A DNA stretch of 64,000 nt from Sepioteuthis lessoniana (lineage: Eukaryota > Mollusca > Cephalopoda > Myopsida > Loliginidae): the NCBI GenBank assembly GCA_963585895.1, contig OY757904.1, positions 68,394,365 to 68,458,364 on the forward strand. Direction: 5' to 3'. Every line of letters begins with the position of its first letter. Position 1 is the stretch's first letter. Below the pieces are notes generated by a model. That model had not been told where the DNA came from, made no database searches, and saw only the letters and a list, made by a program, of their open reading frames with translations. The position numbers and the translations under genes are program-made. Below are positions 33,789-43,879 of the stretch, one piece after another.

Positions 33789-36405
33789 CGCGCTGCCAGC
33801 ACGGATCTCCCAGACTCTCTCATCCATCACTCCCGGTAGGTTGACAAGACTATATCCTGTATCAGCATAGAAATGTTGTATATAGGCTCTTGCTAGTCAC
33901 CCTGCCTTTGCTCGTCCATGTGAAGGTGTGCACGGGAGTATATCGCTTATGAGTTCGTCTTTATATTTCCATCAGTATCCCACATATCTCGTTTGGCTAA
34001 CTTTGATAGTTTTCGTGATGGGTAGTAGGTGGCCATACAGCTTCTGTTTTGTGCGGTGTTTCTTCCAGTACTTTTTCCATATTGTTGTGTAATTACTGTC
34101 AAGCTTTTTCTTCCTACGTTTAGTTAGCGTCCATGTAGTGCATCTATATAGCAATATCGACACGACCGTTGCCTGGAAAAAATGTCGTTTTATTTTATCA
34201 GTCAGGTCTGATTTCCACATGATCGATAGCCTATCGATAGCTGTCTATGAATTTGTTAGTCGCATGCTGATGTCATTCTCGGTTGATGAGTCACTGCTTC
34301 CTTGGTACGTGACTTGTCCACTAGTTGCAAAGGCCAAAGCTTTGGAGTCAGCTCTTTGATTAAAGCACATGTAATCCGTCTTGTCTGCGTTGACATGTAG
34401 GCCTATGCCAGCAGCTGTTCATTCCAGACTATGTAGCTGGGTTTCAGCTTTGGTGGGTGTATTTGCCAGAAGCACTATGTCATCGACGTAGTCCGCGTCC
34501 GTAATTGATTGTGCGTGGTATCACCTGGTTCTTTTGCCAGTTTGAAAACGTTCTCTTTCATTATAACAATAGACGTTCTAAGCACGAAGTCTAGGCAGAT
34601 CATAAACATGTATGGGGCTAATGCATCTCCTTGTAACAAACATGTTATAATGTCGAAGTAATATGTGTCTCCATCCTGCGAGCAAACGTTTAATTGTGTG
34701 TTTCTATATCGCATCAATATGGCTGCGACGGTTTCCTTGTGGAGGCCATAGGCGAGAAATATTTGCCCTATCTTCCCTGTGTATGGAGTCAAATGCTTTG
34801 GAGTAGTTGACGAATAATATTGTTGCCTCAAGTTTTTTTGCACGGCCACCTTCTAAAATTCGACGGATAGTCAAAATTTGTGATATCATAGATCGATTTT
34901 TCCGAAAGTTATTTTGGTTCTTCCTAAGTATTTTCTCAATGTTCGATTGTATGCGGTTGCGTAGTAGGGATTGTAATTATAGGCCGCTATGGATGCAAGG
35001 GGTATACCTCTGTAGTTCTTGGCTATTCCGAGGTCAATCTTCATAAGGAAAGGAAGCATGCATCCCTGTGTTCATCTGTCTCTTGTGTTCTGGCTATTTA
35101 AAGCATTACAGTGTCGGAGTAGTATGTCGTCGAAATCCGTTGTCGTCCATATTTCTGTAGGTATTTCATCAAGCCCATCTGGGTTCCTATTTTTAATCTT
35201 TTTTTAGTACTGAGTCAAGTTCTTCTTTCGTAAACTGTCCTAGTTTGAGATCTAGTTGATTCCTAATAATTTTAGTGATTGTTTAACTCATAACTTTCCG
35301 AGGTTTTCCGATTAAATTCTCGAAATGTTGTTCCCACTGTTGTATTCGCTCTTCTTGGTTGGTAACTTTCAGTATAACTTTTGCAATAGTCTTCCTTCTG
35401 CTCACTGCATCTACCGTCTGCCATGCTGTCCTAGATCGGCTATCTTCAGTCGAGTCTCTAATTTTATTAATCTGCTTTTGTATGTATTTCGTTTGTTCTT
35501 TTAGGTATAGTTAGTTAATTCATTTTGTGCTTTCTTAAGTTTCTGTGCATTGATATTGGTTGGGTTCCTCCTTTTTCATTGAGAAGATGTTTTTACGTCT
35601 GCACGCTTTTTACTAACCGCTAATATCTTCCATGGGTCTCTTTGCTTAGATGGTATACATTCTGCCGCTGCTTCAAAGAGGGCATTGACAAAGTTCTCAT
35701 ATTTGTCATTCCGAGTAGGTGTATCTCCTGAAGTGCATCGAATTTGATTCTTAGTGTTAACGTATATTTATCTCTAATATCCCAGTTGTTAAGCAGGTAT
35801 GAGTAATATCGTACAGTTGTTGTTCGGGCCGCATTCCTTCATAGGCCCAGTCGTATCCTTGCCGTGAAAATTAATTGATAGGAGGACTCACCCTAAAAAG
35901 AGAAATATGCCTCGCAATTCAATGTGCTATTGTTCAATTTCTTATTAATACAGATATATTCTATTTGTTCTTAATATTATTTCCGTAAGTATTGGTCCAT
36001 AGTTTTCCCTGTCTTTTCTGAAATTGAGGCATGTTAATCTATTTCCTAGCGTGAAATCTGTTAGATGTTACCCATTTCAGTTTGACGTGTTGTATAAGAT
36101 GAATTTGTTGTTTACGTTTTTTATAAATTTTGGCATTCATATCACCAATGATGGCGCGAACCTGGGGTTTCGGGATTATACGAACAAAGGAAGGTAGCTC
36201 GTTATAGAAGGTGATGAGGTCAGTTTCTTCTCTAACAATGGTAGGGCTTTAGCAGGGGATCATTATTGTATCTGTGTTCTTGTATGTATATTATGACTTT
36301 GTTATGATCTAGCGCAGAATCTATCTGCTTCGGTAGATGGCCTATTCTATTTAAAGTCCTAACCCAGAATATCGTTATTGGTATTGTGTTTTTGCATAAT
36401 ATATG
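33786..36405 (-). mobile_element. APE-type LINE, near full-length but decayed, copy 2
   Basis: Read on the minus strand from about 36400, the frame begins with the APE-like endonuclease start (VRTLNRIGHLPKQ, then KVIIYIQEHRY, the QEHR glutamate region). It continues to VRAIIGDMNAKI (the GDxN motif), then RT (FVNYSKAFDSIHRED near 34830, LLQGDALAPYMFMICLDFVL near 34600, ADYVDD near 34485). The conserved tail ends at the LINE terminus at 33786. It is about 2.6 kb, with several frameshifts and probably an internal deletion in the endonuclease. It is the only copy here with both enzymatic halves. Plus-strand frames at 34138, 34807 and 35019 are shadows. Confidence 0.88.
34475..34889 (-). pseudogene. 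LINE reverse transcriptase core, two overlapping frames
   Basis: Two open pieces overlap by a frameshift. One reads MISQILTIRRILEGG, ILFVNYSKAFDSIHRED. The other reads QIFLAYGLHKETVAAILM, CLLQGDALAPYMFMICL. Together they cover RT motifs 2 to B. The YVDD box follows in a third frame at about 34480. They match LINE copy 1 (7330-7710) closely enough to place them in the same family. Confidence 0.85.

Positions 36406-36471
<66 letters not shown>
36406..36471. repeat. (TA)n microsatellite, right flank of LINE copy 2
   Basis: Pure TA run of about 55 bp next to the LINE's 5' end. With 33736-33785 it suggests that the LINE landed inside one TA tract. Confidence 0.9.
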
Positions 36472-36472
<1 letters not shown>

Positions 36473-36574
36473 CAGTGTTGGTTGGCTCTAAATCACTTTG
36501 TCGGTTTGTGCCGAACCAAGTCCAATATAATATGGAGTGTGCTAAATATCTCGGATAAATCTATTATATAATAA

Positions 36575-36992
36575 TAATAATAATCCGGCCAGAAGACCAG
36601 ACTTAATAATAATCAACAAAAAAAAGAGAACTTGCAAAATAGTCAACTTTGCTATTCCGGTTGACCACAGAATAAAACTGAAAGAATGTGAAAGCAGGAT
36701 AATTACCTCGACCTTGCTAGGGAATTAAAAAAAACTGTGGAACATGCAGATGACAATTATATCAATTGTAATTGGTGCGTTTGGAACAGTAACTAAAGGA
36801 TTACTAAAGGGACTAGAGGACTTGGAAGTTGGCGGACGAGTGGAGACAGCATTATTGAGAACAACCAGAATACTAAGAAGAGTCTCGGAGACTTGAGGAG
36901 ACTTGCTGTCACTCAGAATCCAGGGAAAAACCATCAGCTAACGCTGATGTGAAAAGCTCTAATGAGTGAATAATAATAATAATAATAATAAT

Positions 36993-37067
<75 letters not shown>
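36575..37067 (+). mobile_element. 3' end of an RLE-type LINE with (AAT)n tail
   Basis: The plus-strand frame reads RPDLIIINKKKRTCKIVNFA, then IPVDHRIKLKECES. After a frameshift it reads KKLWNMQMTIISIVIGAFGT, then a stretch ending LLRTTRILRRVSET. The P-D, the later D in AIPVD and the K-E pair fit the restriction-like endonuclease domain at the C-terminus of R2/R4/Dong-type LINEs. The tail (AAT)n at 36969-37067 follows the coding end directly, as simple-repeat 3' tails do in that group. The minus-strand frame 36725-36934 is a shadow. The element is severely 5'-truncated. Confidence 0.8.
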
Positions 37068-37073
<6 letters not shown>

Positions 37074-37082
37074 AATATATAT

Positions 37083-37197
37083 TAGATATATATATTTAAT
37101 TCATATATTTAACTGCCTGGTGATTGTTGTTTTGAAAAAAAAAAACTCCATGCAACCCAGGGGTTGCAGTCTAAATTCCATGAATTAAATGAATGTA

Positions 37198-37201
<4 letters not shown>
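37083..37201. mobile_element. Foldback MITE-like element (119 bp)
   Basis: The ends TAGATATATATATTTAATTC (left) and GAATTAAATGAATGTATCTA (right) are imperfect inverted repeats. The pairing continues inward through ACTGCCTGG and CCAGGGGTTGCAGT, giving about 40 bp on each side. The element sits between the (AAT)n tail and a (TA)n run. It has no coding capacity. Confidence 0.6.

Positions 37202-37261
<60 letters not shown>
37202..37261. repeat. (TA)n microsatellite in module C
   Basis: Pure TA run followed by AAATTGATATGCCATAAAAC of module C. Confidence 0.95.
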
Positions 37262-37264
<3 letters not shown>

Positions 37265-38540
37265 TAAACACCATTTTGTTTTAAGTAACTTACAAAAATT
37301 GATATGCCATAAAACCCAGCCAAGCTATCTACCAATTTAGCACAGTCGGCTTAGTTGAATACCCCGACAGCATTTCTGCTAGGAGGTAATATCCCCCATA
37401 TAGTATCGTCGATATGACAACAAACAATCTGAAGTAAGGCTCCTCTCTAGGAGCTTTTAGGAAGTGAGAGTACTGCGTAATTTCAATAACTCACAAGTCA
37501 ATTCTAACCTAAAACGTTAGTAACTTTTAGGGTCCTATGAATGGGTCAAATAGAATTGTTTAACTATTTAATTAATTGAAAACACGTGACTGATGTAAAA
37601 TGGAATTGTTAGTGTTATATAGTAAAACTTCAGCCACTTAACTCTGTTCAAATGAATGAGTAATGTTCAAAAGAATAATAAGTATTGAATAGCAATACGA
37701 GAACATCTTGAACTACGCGTAAAAACTGAATTATTGATATGAAATAGCAATATTTGAAAATATTTAACTCGGTGCAAATAAAAATAGTCGGCTGGGGTTG
37801 TATAATACACCAACTGCATTTCTGCAGAAAGGTAAGAACATACCAAGAAGTGTTGTAGGTATTACATTAAACAATCCAATGATGAGGCTCCAGTTATACT
37901 GGGGCTTTTGGGAATACGTATTCATTGCCATTGCTTCCAAGTGCACTTTGTCACGGTGTGGTAGAACATGATAGGATCCTTCCTATGGGTCAAATAGAAA
38001 TGTCTGACAATTCAACTGAGTTCAAACAAATGACTTTTGCAAATTGAAGTGTTTGAAATAGAACTGTTTGATCACTGAACTGAGTTTAAACAAATGACTG
38101 ATTTTTAATTGAATAGTGCGTTAAACAACAATATTTGAAACCATTTAATTTGCTGACTCGTGCAAAAGTTAATTGATAGAAATAGAACTGTTTGATCACT
38201 TAACAGTACTCCAAAATGTGTTTTTAAATCATAGTGATGATGTATATGTAAAAACAGGATGTGACATTAAATAACCGACAATGATTGATATGCCATAAAA
38301 ATAAAGCAAACTGAAACAATAGGTGTGGAATACATGAAACCGCTTCATTATGTTTTAAACGGAATCATTGGTATGACATAGCAATTGTTGAGACCATTTT
38401 CGAATAAACAAGCTCTAACTTTGTTTAAAAAGATCTACCTATATTCTGTTACCTTACAAATCATATGTATATCCTTTTGATATGTGTGTAAACAAATTGC
38501 TGCGATTGAATTAAATTGTTTTATTGCATAGCCGTAATAC
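37262..38540 (+). repeat. Composite ABC repeat array
   Basis: C end, then A at 37340-37540 (GAATACCCCGACAGCATTTC), B, a second A at 37790-38000 (GGGGTTGTATAATACACCAA), B units, C near 38255-38320 (ATGATTGATATGCCATAAAA), and further B/C to the LTR-like block. Confidence 0.75.
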
Positions 38541-38544
38541 ATAT

Positions 38545-39020
38545 ACAACTATACACATATACATGCGGAAACAAAATCAACTATAATGACGAAGGAACAC
38601 ACTTCTTTATAAAAATATACCTCTCAAACTTTATTCGAAATAGTTGCGAAAGGTTTATGTGTGAGAAATGAGTTGGAGACTGAACAAACTACAACATATT
38701 GACCCCCAGTTCTTTTGTCTTTGGCAGCATTTCTTTCTCTTTCTGCTGGGCTCCTATATCGGGGGTCCTGAGGGCCCATAGCCATCTGCTGGGTGAAGGT
38801 TCTCTCTACAGCATGTTATCTCCAACTAACTGAACCTGTCTGTGGCACCGGGTTATATAATTGTTTTTTACGTCCACCTGCTTCTTGTGGGTGTCACATC
38901 TGCACCCAATTCAAACCGTCCACAGTCAAAGTTTTACTCTGACATCTTCGACCGGATGCACCTGTTATTCACACAGGTGTATTTCTTATTTGACAGATCG
39001 GCCGAGGTCAATATGTTATA
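38545..39020 (-). repeat. Solo-LTR-like element, family T, copy c
   Basis: On the minus strand it begins ATATTGACCTCGGCCGATCT, carries a TATA box (AATTATATAACC at 38851-38862) and a poly-A signal AATAAA (38630-38635), and ends within about 100 bp after it. This is the U3-R-U5 order of an LTR. Copies a (41600-42100) and b (53900-54600) share the parts around the TATA box. No internal retrotransposon sequence adjoins, so it is probably a solo LTR. Confidence 0.65.
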
Positions 39021-39575
39021 GTTTCTTTTGCATAGAAATACTTGAAACCATTTAACTGCTTCGGAATAAATGGGTGATGTTTTAGGGTAATTCAAGAAAT
39101 CATTTAATTGCTAGCCTAAATTGATTTATTTGTATTACATGGCAATAATTCGAACACTTTAAATGCCTGCAAATAAAACTATTGTGTAAATACGTAAAAT
39201 CATTTCGCTTTACAATCAAATGATGAATATTAAATATGATTATAATTGTTAATAGCATTTCTTAAATGTGAGGAAACAATTTTGTGGAACAATTTTAAGA
39301 ATAAAATTACCAACAAATCATTCTTTGACAACTCATACGTATATTCATTTCACTGTGTGCAAGCAGATGCTTGAGGTGAAATTGGTACACGTATTGTATA
39401 AAATGAAAATATTTAACTGAGCACAATCACATTGAGTCATGCTCCTTTAAAAATGTTTCTTGCAAACAATTGGTTTACAAATCTTATTGATTTAATGTAA
39501 GCAAAAAAGTGAGTTTGAATTAAATAACCTACAACAATTGATATGCCATAAAATTAAACGAACCCAAACAAAACC
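39021..39575 (+). repeat. Composite ABC repeat, B and C
   Basis: B units near 39050, 39165 and 39350 (CACTGTGTGCAAGCAGATGC), then C ending ACAATTGATATGCCATAAAA near 39533. Confidence 0.7.
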
Positions 39576-40089
39576 AAACAATTTCAGAAATACTTGCTAT
39601 ATTTCAAGCAATATCGAGATCTTTCGTCATTCTGAAGACAGATATTAGTTTGAATAGTGTTTGTCGTAATAAGCTCCACCTCCTCAAAAATATCCACACT
39701 TTCATTGACTGATACGGCATCTCGGAAGTACTGCTACAGGCAAAGGCAACCATATACAAATAGAACCACTACTCGTAGACCAACATGGTATATTAAATGG
39801 CCCTCAATGCGTAGAATTATAAAATAAGAAGCGAACATTGTAAGATACTCTAGAGAACATTCTTAAATTGGGTAATAAGAAAATGTTGCTTTCAACCATA
39901 CCACTAAGAGCCAATTATTTGTATTAGAAAATAATATTTGACCACAGAGAATCATTTGACATTCGGTTAAAATTTACAAGAGAAAAGTTTAAAAAAATAG
40001 TCAACCTATTATTATCAAAAGTATAAATTAGATTAAAAGAATCAAGAAAAAAGAAAACTGATAGTAATTTGCTAGATGTTCATTATTTT
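39576..40089. other. Unassigned, with a weak protein-like trace
   Basis: Near 39775-39890 a broken plus-strand frame reads VDQHGILNGPQCVEL and, after stops, LENILKLGNKKM. It looks like a decayed coding fragment that I cannot assign with confidence. The rest is AT-rich. Confidence 0.3.
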
Positions 40090-40405
40090 ACTTAAATGGT
40101 TTCACTTATTTCTATTCAATATGAAAACAGAGTTAAGTAATCGAACTGTTTTACTTCAAAAATTCAATTTAGCATAAGTACACAATGTCTTATTCACACA
40201 GTCTTTTGTTTAAACACAGTTTTTTGCTTACACACAGTTTAAAATAAAAGAACAACTTCTCTTGCAAACAATTCAGTTAAACATGTCAACAAAGATAAAT
40301 TGTTCTAAATATTGCTATATATCACGAAAAATTAAATTAAACATTTGTTTACACACAGTTAAATGATCAAATATTTCGATTTCAAACAATTCAGTTTTGT
40401 GAACT
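40090..40405 (-). repeat. Composite ABC repeat, B units, minus strand
   Basis: Reverse-complement B motifs lie near 40125, 40195 and 40350 (TTGTTTACACACAGTTAAAT). This is one of the few minus-strand blocks. Confidence 0.7.
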
Positions 40406-40429
40406 AACGTTACTAAACAGACATTCGTG

Positions 40430-41040
40430 CCTCTAGGATAAAGTTGAGACCCAGCCGTGATACAAGTTGACGAACGCAAGAAATTCAGTTTAACCTCTCA
40501 AAGGCTTATTTATTATTACAACTCGTGCATAGTTACCAGGAGGGAGAAAGAGACGATTGAAACAGAGACGACCGTGTTTGCTTGGCAAAGACAAGCAACA
40601 TAACATGGTGAGAAAGAGAAAACAGACAGAGACCTTGAATTTTCTTCCTCGTTTTCTGTTTTATTTCTAATATACTCGTCTGTTGGATTGCGTCTAGTCT
40701 TGGGTCCTTTGTTGATTACAGCCCCCAAAATTTGGCTCGTAAACTATCGCCTCCGAATCTTTGCGGCTCATTTTCGACTATATATCTTTACAGCATCTCG
40801 TCTCGCCATCGAATCCTACGAAAATGAGTCAGAAATTTACTAAGCTTTTTGCTTAGATGTGGCACAAGGCCATATGAAAGGGGCACCCAATGAGACTCGA
40901 ACTCACTCGTGTAGGTTTGCTTGTCGAGCTTGCTAACCATTACACCACCAGAGGCGCCTCCTACGAAAATGAGTCATCCTGTAGTTTTCACATGTCATTT
41001 CAAACTACAAGATCTTTGACTTGAACTTTCGGAGACTGTT
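40430..41040 (-). repeat. LTR-like dispersed repeat, family L, copy 1
   Basis: Shares a series of segments with 43890-44740: CCAGCCGTGATACAAGTTGA against CCTGCCGTGGTAAAAGTTGA, then CAAGCAACATAACATGGTGA against CAAGCAACATATGTAAGAAA, and TTTGCGGCTCATTTTC against CTTCGTGGCTTATGTTC. A reverse AATAAA lies near 40509. The elements look like LTRs or a short non-autonomous element on the minus strand. A SINE interrupts it at 40832-40958. The 70-codon minus frame at 40516-40728 is not recognisable. Confidence 0.5.
40832..40958 (-). repeat. Short tRNA-derived SINE with 18-bp target duplication
   Basis: On the minus strand the order is GGCGCCTCTGGTGGTGTAAT (A-box region), a B box GAGTTCGAGTCTC, then a tail ending near AAGCTTAGTAAATTTCTG. 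It is flanked by the perfect direct repeat TCCTACGAAAATGAGTCA at 40814-40831 and 40959-40976. This shows LINE-mediated insertion. It is a functional-looking polymerase III promoter but not a tRNA gene, since it lacks a full cloverleaf. Confidence 0.88.
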
Positions 41041-41600
41041 TGCTTATTTATTTACTTATTTATTCATTCAATTTCGATTTTATATGAGCTGATTAATTAT
41101 ATTTCATACCTTCCCTACAGCAATTCTAAAACTTTTAGCCGTAAAACTTTTCAAGCCTGTGTTCCTAGTATGGTTGCCTCACTTATATACGTAAATATTT
41201 AACCATTTATCCTTTGTTGGTAATTTTGTTAGTTCTTCGAAATCCTCTCAATCGATACTTTCGACATTTCTCCCAGACAACTACAAGAATAAATGAAAAA
41301 CAATACAACAAATACATCAGAAAAAGATAATTTAAAAGAGTAAAATGAACAAGGGAACATAAAACACGTTAAATAGTCTACAGTTCATTAATGTTTGTCT
41401 TTGTGTCATTCTCCACTTTTTTTTTATCATTTGCAAAAATCAAAACAGTTTTTATATTTTTTTCTTTCGAAACCAAAGTATTAATCCATATGTTTTCTTC
41501 TCTCTTTATATTTTTTTGCTCGTAAATTTCTTCCTCTCAATATTCTTTCTTTTTTTAAATCTCCCTCTGTCTCCGCTTTCCTTCTCATATTGGTGTATAG
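41041..41600. other. AT- and pyrimidine-rich flank of family L
   Basis: Partly homologous to 44740-44945 (TTTTTTTGCTCGTAAATTTC against TTTTTTTGTGCTGATAAATT). The 95-codon frame at 41516-41803 runs into the LTR-like block and is not a gene. Confidence 0.4.
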
Positions 41601-42100
41601 CCATGACCATGACTAACTATACAAACACAGATGTATATGCATCAACATATGCATGCATGCAGAACACAATAATAAAGACGAGCGGCACAGTTTCTTTCCC
41701 GTTCTCCAGGGCTGCTCATCTGCAGGCCCATGGGCACAGCTTTCTGCTGCTTGCTAGCTTTCTCTACAGCATCATCTCTCCATCACTCTGTACCCCAAAC
41801 TGACTGACTTCTTGTCTTCACCGAGTTATATAATAGTTCAACGGCCACTCAATCTCTTATGCACTTCCACCGTCTTTGGAATGGCATGTTTGATCGTCAT
41901 CGAGCGGAAATAACTGACATGCACTTCACAGGTCACTCTCTTCTGGTGCATCAGTTTGTGACTGTACCGTGAGAGTTTAACCCTCTCCCATATTGTCAGC
42001 CAAGCTCGCCCACACCAATGGAATATGCACTTCCGCCGTCTTTGGAATGGCATGTTTGGCGGGGTCGGAGGTCAATATACAACAATATCCTTGAAGGCCG
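41600..42100 (-). repeat. Solo-LTR-like element, family T, copy a
   Basis: The minus strand begins near TGTATATTGACCTCCGACCC. It continues with a CGGAAGTGCAT segment that occurs twice, GATGCACCAGAAGAGAGTGA, a TATA box (ATTATATAACTC at 41824-41835) and GTAGAGAAAGCTAGC, and loses similarity to copy b near 41690. It lies inside family-L sequence: the flanks match the continuous sequence at 44740-45035. Boundaries are approximate. The frames 41838-42053 and 41996-42346 on the minus strand cross it and are not genes. Confidence 0.6.
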
Positions 42101-42840
42101 CATATTCGACAATAATGTTTTAATTAACATCTTACAGTTATCCGTATAAACAGAAACCCCATGCCGGCCAGCAGAACAAAGAGTTTTCTTTCTTAAAGGC
42201 ACTTTTGTTCTGTTCTTCTGCCCTTCCTTTATCTGCTTATCAATCAATGAGATATTTTGAAGGGGACTTTTTCCTGTCGATACGGACGTCTTGTCTTTCC
42301 TAAACACTTTTGTTCTCCTCATTGCCAACGCACAAATCCAAGACATTATCCCAAACAGAAAGACCTGGAGAAATTACCAAAAATTTGAACTTACCACCCA
42401 AAAAAATCACCTAATTAAAACAAGCGGAAAAGGCGCCACTTTTCTCTTTCGGAACTCGGAAAATGCAGGCTCAAAAGACTTATGAAAACACTTGGAATGC
42501 CAAATTTCTATTGGACACTTTCCAAACCAGGTATTAATCATTAAACGGTGGGCTTTTCTGTAAAGCCACTTCATTATCGTTGGTCAAAAAAATCCCCAAC
42601 ACTACGTGGATGAAATATCGGACTGTCAGGATCAAAATCAGACAGGACTGAAAGAAAAAAAAAACAGTAAAGTAACAAGTATATAAAATATATTTCCTAC
42701 TCTTTCATCTGTCTTCAATAATTTTCTTTTCTCTTTCCTTCGTTTAGCTTTTTCTTTCGTCTTCATTTCATATTTAAAATTACAGGCACGGACAACAGAG
42801 CTTTAATTAACCAAGGAAAAAATGAGAAAGCTATAGGAGC
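42101..42840. other. Family-L flank and unassigned sequence
   Basis: CAGTTATCCGTATAAACAGA at 42136 recurs at 44976 as part of the family-L duplication. The segment 42290-42560 is unassigned. The overlapping open frames (62 to 116 codons) show no domain. Confidence 0.4.
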
Positions 42841-43790
42841 ACTTACCTAAATCTAACTGGTGATGTACTTTTTTTCCATCTTTTTAACTTACTTTTTTTT
42901 TTTTTTTTCCTTTTTTAGGCTATCCTTCTTCAACACGTAGTCTTTTATTTCTTTTTATTCTGTTCTCCTGTGTTTTTCATTTTTGAACACTTTACCTTGT
43001 ATTTTTTTTCCATTTCCTTTGCTTCCACTGTTTTTTTTTTGTTTTTTTTTTTAAATACATGGTGTCTTGTATTTCTTTTGTTTTTTTTTCTTCGGTTCCG
43101 CTACTGTTTTTTTAAACTTTACTCCAACACGTGGTTTTGTATTTTTACTTTCTTTTTCGGTCTTTCGACTGTTTTTTTTAAATCTCTTCTTTAACATCAT
43201 TTCTCGTATTTATTTATTTATTTTCTTTCTGTTCTTCTACATTTTTCTTTTTTCTATCTTTACATCAACTCGTGATCTTGTATTTCTTTCGTCTTCCATT
43301 TTCACCTTTCACATTACTTCCTTGTGTTTTCCTCTTTCTGATTTGCTGTTGTTTCTACCCACGTCTTGTCACTGTTTCATCTTTTTCCATTATATTTGTC
43401 TATTTTGACGCAGTCCCTACTTCGTTTCCTCTACCTTTATTTCTCCTACGAACACGTGGGTTGTTGGCATTATATTTCTTAGCCGTCTAACGATCTATAT
43501 ATTTCCGATTTTTTAATAGTTTAACTTTTGTCTCTTTTTCTTCGTCAACTGTTTTCTCTGACTTTCTTGCTGTCTTTTTCTTCTTCATTTTTTTTTCAAT
43601 TCCTCTCCTGTGTTTCCGAACCACTTTCTTTTTCATATATCTTTTTTTTTTTTTCGTCTTTCTTTTCCTGTTTTATTTTCATCTGTTGGTTTTTCCACAG
43701 TTTTATCCAGATTTTCTTCATTTTCCCACGGCTTTTTCCCACTTTCATTTTTTAATTTCTTTCTTTTCTTTTCCACTTTATATTAATATG
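42840..43790. repeat. Pyrimidine-rich degenerate tandem array, about 70-bp unit
   Basis: Almost pure T/C on the plus strand for over 900 bp. A recurring phrase of the type AACACGTGGTCTTGTATTTC starts at 42931, 42985, 43054, 43124, 43193 and 43265, giving spacings of 54, 69, 70, 69 and 72 bp. Weaker repeats follow near 43358 and 43450. All open frames here (43067-43408 and others) are Phe/Ser/Leu-rich products of the base bias and not proteins. Confidence 0.75.
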
Positions 43791-43879
43791 ACCCAAAGTT
43801 CAATCTAAACATGTCATATGGGGAGTGGATTGTTTATAGCTCCAAAGAGACAGCTGCAACATAAAGGTGCTAAATAAAT

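Noticed and set aside
40832..40958. Possible tRNA gene on the minus strand
   Set aside because: A and B boxes are present but no full cloverleaf is evident, and the target duplication marks it as a SINE insertion. The same holds for the other tRNA-like sites.
41996..42346. 116-codon minus-strand frame
   Set aside because: It crosses the boundary of a solo-LTR-like block and family-L sequence; no recognisable domain.
43067..43408. Series of Phe/Leu-rich frames that look like membrane proteins
   Set aside because: They come from a pyrimidine-rich tandem array in which stops are rare by composition.
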